The notes: generated by a model from the letters alone, not told the origin. Shown: positions 11,762 to 22,440, counted from the first letter of the stretch. The stretch: DNA of 64,000 bases from Gari tellinella (GCA_922989275.2 OV277864.1:72048158-72112157), one strand, 5' to 3'. Made by a program: numbers and translations.

Positions 11762-11889
11762 CCTTGGATGACTTCTATAGTCATGGGGATTCCAGTCCAT
11801 ACTTCATACCTCAACCTAACACTGTAACATTCAACGCTGGACAAACAGCAACCTTACAATGCTCTGTAGAAAACCTTGGTGATAAATCT
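11762..11889 (+). CDS. Ig gene, exon with N-terminal half of Ig domain 1
   Basis: A T-rich tract and CAG precede the exon, and GTAAGT follows it. The first two bases (CC) complete a codon from an upstream exon, so entry is phase 1; exit is phase 0 after TCT. The 42 full codons cover a short linker and strands A to B of an Ig fold: FIPQPNTVTFNAGQTATLQC, then SVENLGDKS. The Cys is the first of the domain 1 disulphide, and GQTATLQC plus NLGDK resemble dpr family proteins. An E-type transposon ends 40 bp upstream of the acceptor. Reading into the intron gives a stop within about 70 bases, as expected for intron sequence. Confidence 0.8.
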
Positions 11890-12924
11890 GTAAGTCAAAC
11901 ATGCACATGTATATACAGCAGAGTAGATGTTATTATTTCTATTAAAGACATTTTGTAGTTAACCTTTTACTACATAGCCAGTTCTAGTTTTGAAGATAGA
12001 TACTCACTTACAGTAGTTTGAAAGTAAAGCAGATTTACTTTCAGTCTATTATAAACTACCATCTTCTTAAATGTACAAACATTATCTTTACTAATTGGAA
12101 ATACTTTCTTCAGTGGAGAAATAAATTGAAAGAGTAAAAATGCATATTTACGAAAAGGCATATCATGTACATCATCAAATTTATCCAGTTTTATTCAAAC
12201 TGTTTGCAGATCGTATATTTTATGCATCGCGTATTGTTTTGTGTACTATTTTTCCTTCAATTAACCGATTTATAGCCGGATATTCCCTATGTGCTTGCAG
12301 GAAGATAAAATGCAGTACGAACACTACAATGTTTTTTCAGTACATCACAGCATTTTATATGCTTTAGCAAACTGTGCAGATATCTGATGAAATGCCGCAT
12401 AACACTGGTGTCTTATTAGGATCTACACTATTTGTCAATGTTCACTTTAGGGAAAACTATACTTAATTGGGTACATGTATATGTCGCTATTTTCACACAT
12501 ATTTTTGACAATATATCAACTGTATTCATTTTGGCTTGCATAGATTACTGTTATGCTTGCATTACGCCACAAATTGATATGCTAAACATTATGGCGAAAT
12601 TTGAACACTGTTGCAAATGGTTCGGATCTAGATAAGATGCCGAGTGACTCATGCTTGTATCAATATTAATTTTCTTCAATCAGTATGCAATCTACAATGT
12701 AAATCTAGATTAAGATTAACAATAAATGCAAACGAAATGTAATAAAATATAGAAACTAATTTCTTTTAAATGTTTACGATTATTTTGAACCTGGGTATCA
12801 ATCAGTTTAGAAAACGAGCAAACGCTGATACATGTATATACTACATGTAAAGTTTGCTGTGGATATATCAATAAGTAGTCTACCTCTAGATGTGAAGACA
12901 TTTGATCATTTGGAACAAGTTTAA

Positions 12925-12992
12925 AGAATGGCAGAATGGACCTCAAGGCACATTCTGCTTTACTTTTGACCTGTTTTAGCTGCCATCTATTA
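12925..12992. mobile_element. C-type hairpin remnant
   Basis: GCAGAATGGACCTCAAGGCA then CATTCTGCTTTAC. A shorter remnant of the same kind lies at 12010-12065 (GAAAGTAAAGCAG and CTTTACTTTC-like). Both lie in the first Ig intron; the rest of 11890-13182 shows no exon. Confidence 0.55.
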
Positions 12993-13182
12993 AGATATAG
13001 AAACTAAATTTGACTGTACACATTCATGATTGTAACATTGGACTATATTTAGAGGAGAAATAACTGAGACACGTACAGGCATATTTATAGAGTAATGGGT
13101 TAAACGGAATGTTACGTGTTTCTTCAATGCAGAACCGACTTTTTGCATGAACTTATGTAGACATTTGTCTTTTTTGTTCTAG

Positions 13183-13393
13183 ATAACGTGGAAAAAATCC
13201 TCAGAACCAAATCATATCAGTATAGATGATCTGATCTTCGATCCGGACAAGCGGTTTAATGTAAGCATTTCTAGAGAAAGACGGGAATATGATCTAAAGA
13301 TATTCAATGTACAGCCAAAAGACGCCGGCGTGTATATCTGCCAAGTCAGCTCAACGCAGTTATTGATCCGTCACGTCAGATTAATTGTTCTCG
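13183..13393 (+). CDS. Ig gene, exon with C-terminal half of Ig domain 1
   Basis: The exon follows a pyrimidine tract ending in TTCTAG and is followed by GTACGT. It enters in phase 0 and leaves in phase 1 (70 codons plus G). It starts with ITWKK, the core Trp of strand C, and holds RFNVSI with a possible N-glycosylation site (NVS), the strand E motif YDLKIFNV and the strand F motif DAGVYICQV with the second disulphide Cys. It ends RLIVL, strand G. Joined to the exon at 11762, it makes one complete V/I-set Ig domain. A phase 0 intron between strands B and C splits this domain, unlike the second one. Confidence 0.85.
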
Positions 13394-13528
13394 GTACGTA
13401 AAACATTAATGTTCATTTTGATTGTGCACCACCAGCACATACCTATTGCTTGGACCGATTATTTGTATAAAATTATTAACCGCTCGTTTCTGATACTTTG
13501 ACGTCTAAGGGCCTTTATTAATGATAGC

Positions 13529-13778
13529 CACAGTGGTTCAGACGTTTTTCTTTCCCATTTACTCGTTTACGGTAAAACTATTATTTCCACTGCAAACATT
13601 TTGGAGCGACACCAGACGCCGGGAAATCCGGCGTCTGATCAGGCTCCAAACGGTTTGCCGCTCAGATTAAAATGAATAATCAGAATTGTATAAAAATGGT
13701 AATATTCTACATTTATGTGTTTTGCGTTTGTGTTTCGTTTGCGTTTAAACGGGAATGAATAATGTATTTTCCACTGTA
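13529..13778 (+). mobile_element. MITE family A in Ig intron
   Basis: ACAGTGGTTCAGACG left; core GACGCCGGGAAATCCGGCGT; TGTATTTTCCACTGTA right. Sense with the Ig gene. Confidence 0.78.
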
Positions 13779-14027
13779 TATACAAATACACGTCACGTAA
13801 TGATTGATGCATTGTTAAAATCCAATACGATATTGTTTATACATGTAATCTTACTGATTGTATTGCTCAATGCATTGGACATAACTGCGATATGTTTTTG
13901 GCAATGCTTTTCTTTGATAAGGGACTGTACATGTAGCAGTCGAACTATCAGAAAAGGGCATTTTGATGATTTTATATTGTTTTAATTCTCTTTTTGAAAT
14001 AGATTGTTTTTATCATGTGTATTGCTA

Positions 14028-14215
14028 TTCTACAGAGGTGAAGACGTTATTATGTTACGTTAAAAGAGAAATCACACATACAGTGCAATAAAATCTAGAA
14101 AATTACTGTTTTGTGAATATGTTAGACGAATGTTTGCTTATCTGAGTGACATTAAGTTTGAAGCCTTACCAGACGCCGGCTAGCACGGCGTCAATTTAAG
14201 CTCCAAACTGTTTGC
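14028..14215. mobile_element. MITE family A, decayed
   Basis: CTACAGAGGTGAAGACG left; CCAGACGCCGGCTAGCACGG core. A second decayed copy is at about 14520-14660 (CGCCGAATCATTCAGGGTCT). The long open frame 14217-14636 runs between the two and ends inside the second; it is not a gene. Confidence 0.5.
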
Positions 14216-14949
14216 TATGGGGATGCTACATTGTAGTTTGAATGCATTTTTCTGCACTTTGAAACAGATTGTGGCACATTGTAGCAAAGTGAAAATATTG
14301 ATCTATGTGGAAAAAATAACTTCGATAACTGTGCTAAAAGGCGCTTCTATGGGGTACACTTGTAAACCAGCTGTGTTTCTCTTTTGTCTTGCAATGAATT
14401 TGCGTCTAATGTTGGGAAGCAGGTACAACACCCTTTTGATCCATGTAGCTACCCCTTTTGATCTTTTTCTATACTTACTACATGCTTTTTTTCTTACATG
14501 CACATGTTTTCTGTATATGGTTCTTTGGAAAACCCGTTATCATTCCCAAGCAGCAAATTTGATGCTTAAACGTTTACTGTACGTCAATTGCAATCAGTTT
14601 GGAGCCATGCCAGACGCCGAATCATTCAGGGTCTGAATAGGCTTCAAACTGTTTGTCGCTCATATCAAAATAACTTGATAATAAATTTAAAAAAATATAC
14701 GTACTGCCTTTTTTACATTAATATGATCTGTGTTGTATTTGCATTTAGTTTATCTTTAACTGTTTGACTACCAAGGCGCACTTGTTTCCATTTTTAAAAC
14801 TGTATCAAGGCGTTTGTCAAGGAGCCAACCTATTTTAAACTCATACCAATATTTTTTCAGTCAAAACTTGATACAGTTGAATTTGGCACGTAAATTAAAG
14901 TACAGACAGCAATTGTTCAGCAGATTATACTTTGGCAGTAAAAGCGTTA

Positions 14950-15175
14950 CATTGAAACGTATTTTCAAATTAACACGTTTACAATATAACTAGTTTCCGT
15001 TTCAAACAGTTTGGAGTCAGATCCGAAGCCGGGTAACCCGGCGTCTGAACAGGCTCCAAACTGTTTGCCACTCAGACAAACTATCTTTATACATTTTACT
15101 AAATTGGTAATTTTCTACATTTTAGTGCAATACGTTTGCCTTTCGTTTGCGTTTACAACCTCTTCCCCAGTCTAA
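14950..15175 (+). mobile_element. MITE family A in Ig intron, ends decayed
   Basis: AACACGTTTACAATATAACT, core GGGTAACCCGGCGTCTGAAC and CCTTTCGTTTGCGTTTAC. The terminal repeats are eroded. Confidence 0.68.
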
Positions 15176-15247
15176 GACTGTATGTAATATACGATTTTAT
15201 CACGCATAGAGCTTTGAGTTATAATATTTCCTTTGTTATTTTGACAG

Positions 15248-15298
15248 GTAAGAAAACTCTTCTACCACAGTCCGAACTGACCAACGAAAATCAGCTCG
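15248..15298 (+). CDS. Ig gene, 51 nt linker exon
   Basis: The acceptor is TTGACAG after a T-rich tract and the donor is GTAATA. The exon is phase 1 on both sides, so the G left by the previous exon gives Gly and the reading continues KKTLLPQSELTNENQL. It encodes a polar linker between the two Ig domains with no fold of its own. Because it is symmetric, skipping it would keep the frame. The call rests on phase agreement with both neighbours and reasonable splice sites, not on homology. Confidence 0.6.
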
Positions 15299-15439
15299 GT
15301 AATACTTACTTTTAATATTTTACAAGTATCAAAATATGTGTTGTTGGCAATATAAAACTGTCTCTCATAATATTATGTTTCAAGTATTAAAAACATTCGA
15401 TTGCTTCAAACAGACTTGAGATGGAACAGATTGCTTCTT

Positions 15440-15680
15440 AACACTTTACCTGATAGCCTATTTCTAGTATTGAAGATAAGTTACTACTTAAAGCAGATTG
15501 AAAGTAAAGCAGAATGCGCATAAAGGCGCATTCTGCTTTACTTTCAGCCTGCGTTAAGTTATCATGTGCAAGAATATAGAAAATGTTCCCTATAATATAT
15601 ATTCATGACTGATTAAATTGGAACTATTTATTTCAGCGGAGGAATAAATCATATTCGCTGAAAGGCGCTTCTATGGGGGG
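15440..15680 (+). mobile_element. Family C element in Ig intron
   Basis: Starts AACACTTTACCTGATAGCC, central hairpin AAGCAGATTGAAAGTAAAGC with AGAATGCGC and complement, then GGAACTATTTATTTCAGCGG and GGGGGGAAAGGGTTA. Family C ends resemble TTAACCCTTTACCCCATAG. Confidence 0.65.
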
Positions 15681-16660
15681 AAAGGGTTATGGAACACTAT
15701 GATATACTTCAGTCTGTTTATTGCTCCATCTCCTAGGATATAATCTAGTTCTTATTGTGATTACACGTAATACATACTCTTATATTTCACATGTATACGG
15801 TGCAACGTATTGCTGCAGTGAGGGAATATATTAAAGGCAGAAAGGCGTCTTTATGACGTAATTTGATTAAAACATTGAAATAAATGAGTAATGGATGTTA
15901 AACAACACGCTTAAGTTTTATTTCAACACGATTTTGTAATCATTGCTATAAACGTATATTTGCAGTTAGATTTTAGCTTCAGTTCAAATTTCGCTTATAA
16001 CTTCAGTTTCAACACAAAGAGTATTTTTTATATTCTGCTTCAATATCTATGTAGCTCCAAATTATGTTTCATGTTTATTGATATTGCACAAGTTTCAACT
16101 GAATAATGTGTTGCTTACGACAATCAAAAGACATTCATGATGCTCATTTTAAAGAGACTGGTACATGTACATGTAACTTTACCCTTTGCCTCATAACTGT
16201 TCCTAGCTTTGAATAGAGGTGACTACTTAGAGCAAGTTGAAAGTAAAGCAGAATGGGCCTTCCGGCAAATGTTAAGTTCTGCATTACTTCATGTACAGTG
16301 AATGAAAGGGTAAAAGTAGCGGGATCTATTTTTTTTTTTAATTCAAGTCCGCAAATTCATGCAGTATATTACTAAAACATATTATAATACATAGTAACGC
16401 ATTTACGCATCATTTACAAACAATGTACCTGTACAACTCCACTTTTTTTATTTTCATTTCGGTTGTCATGCAGTCTATTTATTGTGTCCCTGGCATAGGT
16501 GAGAGAAGGTCTGAGACCCATCCCCAACCCACCTCGCACTAGTCATGCAATATAGTATTTACCAAAAGGCTTATTGACCCCTTTGGTGTTGAATATTGTT
16601 CTTGAAAATGGTTTGAAAATATTTGAGATATTCAAAAATCTTTTGGATAAAAATGATTTT

Positions 16661-16718
16661 AGGACAAAGGTATTGAATTTGGAAAACTCTTATTTTCCAA
16701 ATTCAATACCTTTGTCCT
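16661..16718. repeat. Perfect hairpin, 26 bp arms
   Basis: AGGACAAAGGTATTGAATTT then GGAAAA, a short loop, and the exact complement ending TTTGTCCT. It lies in the fourth mapped Ig intron (15299-17434). The remainder of that intron holds a decayed C hairpin near 16205-16290 and no exon that I can see. Confidence 0.75.
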
Positions 16719-17434
16719 ATAATCAAAACACATACAAAAAGTGAAGACCCAGGACAAACCACCACCTCGATAAGCAACTACATACTTGTCCCGTTACAAA
16801 CAAGTCACAGGACCCCTCTAATCAGAGTATGTATTGTGTGTATTTTTTAAATCTATAGTAAAAACCAATACTATGGAGTCAAACTGGTTTATATATAATT
16901 TGAAAATGGAATGTTTCAATTGAAATATCAAAAGTTAAATCAATTAAGTAAGTACAGAAAGACAATGTATAAAGTGGTCGGAGTTTCACTGCATGATTAT
17001 ATTATACAGTAAGGCATTCAAGCAAGTTTTGAATATTATGATGCTGTAATGTAGTATGCTTCAAATTTATCGTCTTCTAAAATCTCTCAAAATCAGTTTT
17101 TTGTGCTTTTTAAACTTAAAGACAATTTAACAAAAATGTGTCAAACTGTTTTAATCCAGATCAGACGATGCGTGAAGCGGCGTCCGTTCTGGTTCCAAAC
17201 CGTTTTTAAATAGTATCATATATCCAAGGTTATAGACCGTTCTCAAGCCTTTTATTGGTTCAGATTTAGAACGATCCCAAACGCAACTCAAACTCTTTAC
17301 AACCTCTACCATGTCTAGTTTAGCATAATGAGGATTACTCGTTAAACGTAGACTAGAGGTTATTCGTAAAATGATGTGATTACTAAAGGTCCCGAGTATA
17401 ATTCTGTATTTAATTTCTACCATTATTTTTGCAG

Positions 17435-17461
17435 ATACAACCAGCTCCCAGGTAATGCCAG
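17435..17461 (+). CDS. Ig gene, 27 nt linker micro-exon
   Basis: The acceptor TTTTTGCAG and a consensus GTAAGT donor bound 27 bases that read, with the split codons, as Asp then TTSSQVMP and the first base of Glu. Phase is 1 on both sides, so it fits between the 51 nt linker exon and the Ig2 exon and could be skipped without a frameshift. A nearer GTAATG at 17452 would end the exon in phase 0 and break the frame, so the GTAAGT at 17462 is preferred. Micro-exons this short are hard to prove from DNA alone. Confidence 0.5.
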
Positions 17462-17654
17462 GTAAGTTACATGTATTACAAACGTCTATCACATAACTTT
17501 TATGAATATGTATAATAAAATCATTTGATGATGTAAGTAGCAAATAAAGTAAACGAAACAGCTCGAAATAAATTTCTGTTTCTTAGAATAATCGATACAA
17601 GATGGAATATGAAAGTAAACTAGAACACCCATGAATCGTCTGCTAAAGTGAAGA

Positions 17655-17882
17655 AACTGTGTTTTATACTCGTTTAGATGTAAACGAAACGCAAACTGTA
17701 ATAATGTTTTGAAAATGGCATTCTTTTGAAAAAGTCGTAAGATTTATTTCCAATGACAAACAATTTAGGCCTTACTCAGACCCATAATAACTCGACGTCT
17801 GATTTCCAAACAATTTGTAATGACCATACAACTTTAAGCCTAAACGCGCTTATTGGAAATTAATAACGTTTTCTCCACTGTA
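17655..17882 (-). mobile_element. MITE family A, decayed
   Basis: GTAAACGAAACGCAAAC left, AATAACGTTTTCTCCACTGT right, with the core nearly lost. Confidence 0.55.
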
Positions 17883-18011
17883 TACCACCATACTGGTTGT
17901 CTCAATAAATTACTTTTATAGCTAGGAAGACGTAATCATTTTCCTATTAAACGAAAATAAAACGAAAATAAAACAATGCAATACAATGAAGAAATGGATA
18001 GTCTTGAAAAC

Positions 18012-18167
18012 ACCGGGGTCCAAGGTTAAACAACTTTTGTGATGAATCTTAGATCATTCACAAGCATTTGATTTGTCTGATTTGAGATATTACTCACATC
18101 CGCCTAATCCAATGCTTAAGATCAATCTCAGACTCAACGCAAAATATTTATAACCTTGGACCCGGGT
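18012..18167. mobile_element. MITE family L nested in a decayed A element
   Basis: ACCGGGGTCCAAGGTTA and TAACCTTGGACCCGGGT are matching ends of a 156 bp element. Decayed family A sequence lies on both sides (about 17927 and about 18343). Confidence 0.6.
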
Positions 18168-18457
18168 CACCCTGCCTCAGGTTCAGGCTAACACTTATTT
18201 TCATTCAAAGATTTGTATTTGTTACACACGCCACTTTTTGGTAAGTTTAACGTCAAAAACATGTGATGAAAATTTAATTGTATTATATCGCGTTAAAGTT
18301 TCGTTTCGTTTAAATGGCAAAATATAATGACTTCCCCTCTGTAAATACATGTACAAACAATCATAAAACTGATATTAATTATTAAATATTTCTGATTGGA
18401 CATTCAATCATAGAGTCGACAATATTCATCGTATACATACATTGTACCTGTGAAGAG

Positions 18458-18701
18458 TACAGTGGAGAAAAACGTTATTATTTCCCAATAAACGCGCTAA
18501 CGCTAAATCTATTATTTCCTATGCAAACAGTTTGGAGCCAGATCAGACGCCGGGTAGCCCGGCGTCTGATCAGGCTCAAAACTTTTTGCCACTCAGATAA
18601 AAAATGAATAGTTAAAATTATCAAAATGTTGTCATTTTCTCCATTTTAGTGTGCGTTTCGTTTGCGTTTAAACGGGAAAGAATAACGTTTTCTCCGATGT
18701 A
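18458..18701 (+). mobile_element. MITE family A in Ig intron
   Basis: TACAGTGGAGAAAAACG left, CGTTTTCTCCGATGTA right; core GACGCCGGGTAGCCCGGCGT with a compensating GGTAGCC loop. Confidence 0.83.
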
Positions 18702-18861
18702 CGCCTGTCCTATGCAAACAGGGTAAACCCTAATTAGAGGGCACTTAAAACGGTCTTCTGATCTGGATCTGCACTGTTTGTCATTTTGCACAACATTGCA
18801 AACCACAACCTTTAGTAGGAAAAAATACAAGATTTAATTAATGTTCTAGGACAGAAAGACT

Positions 18862-19105
18862 GAGCCCTTTCGGCGCCGAAGTCTCATACATTCGACTTTG
18901 CAAACACTTTGGATCCTGATCAGACGCCGCGTCACGCGGCGTCTGATCAGGTTTCAAACTGTTTAAAACTCGTATCGACATTTCTTTAGCATACTACAGT
19001 GAATCTTATTTTGAAACGATCTTGCAAAAAAATAGGGAAACAGACGACAATACAGCGGTGTAGGTAGTTAAAACATCACGATCAATTTGGCTCCGAAAGG
19101 GTTAA
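18862..19105. mobile_element. Family B element with shared hairpin core
   Basis: GAGCCCTTTCGGCGCC left and GGCTCCGAAAGGGTTAA right are the family B ends. The core 18900-18966 is TTTGGATCCTGATCAGACGC, CGCGTCACGCGGCG and complement. Between core and right end is the B-specific stretch AAACAGACGACAATACAGCG. Confidence 0.7.
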
Positions 19106-19188
19106 TCAGACGATGACCTGTAGCGTGTTCAGTTACCACTGTTTGCTGTTAAAGTTAGCAGTTTGTGCCCCGTGTGCAGCGTGCAGAG

Positions 19189-19429
19189 TACAGTAGAGAA
19201 AACAGTTTCTTTCCAAATAACCCCAGTTACGCTTAAACTATTATTTTCATTGCAAACAGTTTGGAGCCAGATCAGACGCCGGGTAACCCGCCGTCTAATC
19301 AGGCTCCATACTGTTTGCCACTCATACATGTATTAAAACTGGAAGTCGGAATTGTCACAGGTTGTCATTTTCTATATTTGATTGCAATGCATTTGCGTTT
19401 GAACGAAAACTTACTTTTTCTCTACTGTA
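19189..19429 (+). mobile_element. MITE family A, 95 bp before the Ig2 exon
   Basis: TACAGTAGAGAAAACAG left, TTTTTCTCTACTGTA right, core intact. It lies in the opposite orientation to the copy just after the exon (19847-20099). Confidence 0.8.
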
Positions 19430-19523
19430 TTTCAGATCGGTAGCCAACTTGCAATCGATGGCCATCGACGGCCATTGATTCCTTTACTGAACTCATCACT
19501 GAGCCATGTTTTTGTTATTTCAG

Positions 19524-19814
19524 AAATTCTGCTAACCGGGAGACAGTTTGTTTACAGTGGTGAAGCGATAAGACTTGTGTGTAATGTGACTGGAATAGCT
19601 GATGTCCCAAATGACTTAGTGTGGTATAAAGATGGTTATATGTTACGACCATCGCACGACAAGAAAATTTCTATACAAACAGATAGCTCTGTGAGAAAGA
19701 GAAAACTCAACAGTGTTCTAGAAATTAAACACAGTAAGCGGGAAGATGCGGGGACATATTTGTGCTTTAAGTCCAAAATTCTACTAGCTAGTCAGAAGAT
19801 TATTGTTTTACAAG
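19524..19814 (+). CDS. Ig gene, exon holding all of Ig domain 2
   Basis: The acceptor TTATTTCAG and donor GTAAGG bound an exon with phase 1 on both sides, the usual arrangement for a one-exon Ig domain. It reads ILLTGRQFVYSGEAIRLVC, then NVT (possible glycosylation), DLVWYKDG (core Trp), SVLEIKHSKREDAGTYLCF (second disulphide Cys) and QKIIVLQ. This is a complete second Ig domain of about 95 residues. Inverted copies of the A transposon lie in the flanking introns: one at 19189-19429, the other starting 33 bp after the exon. Confidence 0.88.
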
Positions 19815-19846
19815 GTAAGGGTTTATATTTTTTAATTTCTCCTGGA

Positions 19847-20099
19847 TACAGTGGAGAAGACGTAATTATTCCCCGTTCAAACGCAAATGAAACGCTAACG
19901 CATGGCACTAACATGTAGAAAATGTCAACTTTTTTACAACTCTTATTATTCATTTTATATGAATGGCAAATCGTTTAGAGCCTGATCAGACGCCGAGTTA
20001 CTACCCGGCGTCTGATCTGGCTCCAAACTGTTTGCAATGGAACTAGACGTTTAAGCGTCATCGCGTTTATCGGGAAAGGATAACGTTTTCTCCACTGTA
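19847..20099 (-). mobile_element. MITE family A, 33 bp after the Ig2 exon
   Basis: TACAGTGGAGAAGACG left, GTTTTCTCCACTGTA right; the core has an extra TAC (GAGTTACTACCCGG). Confidence 0.82.
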
Positions 20100-20689
20100 A
20101 GCGACGAGAATGAACGTTGCTGGCTAAATTTGTGTTGCGTCATTGAAGATACAAAGGAACCTTGTACGTTTGAACTCGCTTGTGCCATTCCTCCCTGGAA
20201 CTTCAAAAGGAAATGTCAAGTTTCCAACTTAGTTTAGTCCATTGTGGAGTATTTTAGGTAGTCTTTGCCAATGTATAGCAATATGAAAGCTTGCAAATCA
20301 TGATCAGTGGGCTCATTAAGAAGCTCTCTTATGTGGGTCTTCACTTACAAATGTATTACATAACAAATGTACTCTTCTAAGGTACATTTTTTTGTAAATG
20401 AATTTGGTCTGCTTGGCAGGTTTTGTCAAGACACGGCTCATATGTTTTCGATCTATTGAAACTTTTTCTGTTGAAACTCTAACTTCATATGCATGTACAA
20501 TGACTGTAGCTTATTGTAGGACAACACTTTTGCAGAAAGCACCTATAGAAACTCTCTGCGTTACATGTGTTCCTCTTTTATCAGTACATTTTAGGTTATC
20601 AGAGTTTTGTCGTTATTAAATAGCTGTGTTTAGCCGAAAATTTTACACGTGGATATTTTTTCACTAATACATGTAGATCTATGTACGAA

Positions 20690-21190
20690 TATGTCACATT
20701 TGTGTTAAGAATTCGAAGTGTGGAAATTTACGGGTATTTTGTAAATCTAGAGATAGGAATTATTTTTGTTTGGAAATGTTTAATTATGGGATTTAAGGCA
20801 ATGTTTTAATGGTTATAATGTATACATGTATATATCATAAGATAAAATCATGTGTTAGACACTGCAATTCGTAGTCGGATATGTTTAATATTCAGTAAGT
20901 TTCGGACAAAGGAAGAACATTTCACCGATATTGTATTCTCTTGTTATAGAAGATTTAGAGCTCTATATCTTCAATATGGGGTCAATTCTGGACTTGATTT
21001 TGATGACATTCTTTTTAATTTTATTGCTATTGGCTGATAGTGATTCTTGGAAACGCATCGGCAGATTTACCAAATTCCAGTAAATGTCACACTTCGTATT
21101 TTCACACATGTGTGACGTATTCGTATATATTCGTGAATAATTCGTTCGAATTCTTCAAAGGTGTGAATAATTCGAAGTGTGAAGTTTACG
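20690..21190. repeat. Decayed inverted repeats in the last Ig intron
   Basis: Several copies of TTCGAAGTGTGRAA in both orientations (20711, 21090, 21170) suggest an old hairpin element. No exon is seen between 20100 and 21254. Confidence 0.45.
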
Positions 21191-21254
21191 TCTCAACATA
21201 ACCGCTGTATGACGTATTCACTTATAATCATGGTTGTTTTCTTTTCTTTTTCAG

Positions 21255-21394
21255 CCGTCAAAACAAATCCAGACAAACGGGGCACCGCCGGTCATGCCAC
21301 GAGTGGACAAATATGCAACAAGCAGTGGTGGACATTATTTATGACCATATTGTTATATACGTGTATCACAAATGTTGTGCTTCATGACAGATGA
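21255..21394 (+). CDS. Ig gene, last coding exon with hydrophobic C-terminal tail
   Basis: A long pyrimidine run ending in TTTTTCAG precedes the exon. Entry is phase 1 and the stop TGA is at 21392-21394. It encodes a polar stretch (VKTNPDKRGTAGHATSGQIC), then NKQWWTLFMTILLYTCITNV and VLHDR. The hydrophobic block of roughly 19 residues near the end could be a GPI attachment signal, with the cleavage site in the small residues before it (ATSG), or a single membrane segment with a very short inner tail. Dpr-type proteins are known with either kind of C terminus. The nearest AATAAA motifs (about 22078) lie in transposon remnant, so the 3' UTR end is not called. Confidence 0.75.
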
Positions 21395-21481
21395 TAAATG
21401 GCGTTCATTGTACAGTTTTGAGGACGTTATCATTTTCCTCTTTAACTCTATTACTGCCAACGGCGCCACGCTGTGATTTTG

Positions 21482-21551
21482 CAAACAGTTTGGGTCATGA
21501 TCAGACGCCGCGTAACACGGCGCCTGATCAGGACCCAAACTGTTTGATAAA
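21482..21551. mobile_element. Hairpin core, GGGTCATGATC variant
   Basis: GCAAACAGTTTGGGTCATGA, TCAGACGCCGCG, short loop and CCTGATCAGGACCCAAACTG. An outer CAACGGCGCCAC at about 21459 hints at family B. A second decayed core is at 21755-21815. Confidence 0.65.
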
Positions 21552-22387
21552 GGTATCGATATTTCTTCCTTAAAACAATCCCTTAATTTGACTTGAAATA
21601 TACTCCAGACGACATTATAAATGCAGACGATATTTTGGCGGGAACAGGGTTAAGGCAGGCGATAAAACTTGGCAGTACAAGAATAACACGAGACTAAACC
21701 CAAATTCGAGAACGTCTTGAAATGGTTAACAATTTATTTTAATATAAGAGACAAGCAGTTCGGTGCCTGAACAGATTCCGTGTAACGTGGCATCTGAACT
21801 GGTTTCAAACTGTTTGCACATGAATTAATTGTTTAAGCATAAATATGTTTATTAGGAAAAAGTAACGTCTTCTTCACTGTACGATTTTTAACATTCCACT
21901 TCATTTCATTGTTTTTCACCGAGCAACATCACATATTTATACAACTGTTGGCGCAATTATTAACTCTTTATTCCCACAGAAGTGTTTCTTTCACATTTAA
22001 AGTGGGGAACGACATTATTAGACTGTTCTGTTCTGTTTGATATTATTTCCGGTATTAAGGAATGAAACGCAAACGCAATACAATAAAATGTAATAAAATA
22101 ATGACATCAAAAATACTGAAACTATATTTAAATATGAGTGACAGTTTGCAGCTAGATCAGACGCCGGAGTACACGATGTCAATCCGAATCCAAATGGTTT
22201 GCAATTTGCATTGTTTAAATACAAATTCGTTTATTGGACTTTTCACATATTCCTCAAAAACACGCTTTTCAAGCTTCTATTATGTCTTCCGACATATCCA
22301 TAGGAAATCTTCGCCGCTTATTGAAAACTGGCTGTTTACATCATGCTGAAAATAAACCAGAAAGTCCAATTATAAGCATGTTGCATT

Positions 22388-22440
22388 AACCCATTTGGGC
22401 CCAGTTGATTCGTCCATGCTTGTCTATCGGATAAGTCTAG
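22388..22440. mobile_element. Family J end fragment
   Basis: TTAACCCATTTGGGCCCAGT matches the J element ends at 27325. The facing half of J is not seen. Confidence 0.45.

Larger units (their letters stand above)
11762..21394 (+). other. Gene locus: two-Ig-domain surface protein, dpr/zig-8 type (5' end missing)
   Basis: Six exons can be joined in one frame: 11762-11889, 13183-13393, 15248-15298, 17435-17461, 19524-19814 and 21255-21394. They give 846 nt in frame plus two bases of a split codon, or 281 residues and a TGA stop. All borders are GT-AG, and every junction is phase 1 except the phase 0 junction inside Ig domain 1. Ig1 has Cys33, Trp45 and Cys95; Ig2 has Cys158, Trp172 and Cys219 (numbering from the first full codon in the window). 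The NLGDK and ITW motifs, the DAGVYICQ and DAGTYLC motifs, the two-domain layout and the hydrophobic C terminus fit the dpr / zig-8 neuronal Ig proteins, which act at the cell surface as adhesion or recognition partners. Assignment to that family is from recognition, not a search. The signal peptide exon must lie upstream and end in phase 1; I could not find it. Confidence 0.82.

Noticed and set aside
14217..14636. 139-codon open frame on the + strand
   Set aside because: It runs between two decayed A elements and ends inside one (NQFGAMPDAES is hairpin sequence). It lies in an Ig gene intron, with no domain and no start context.
17151..17543. 130-codon open frame on the - strand
   Set aside because: Both ends fall in decayed hairpin sequence and it is antisense to the Ig micro-exon region. 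Composition is not protein-like and there are no splice signals.
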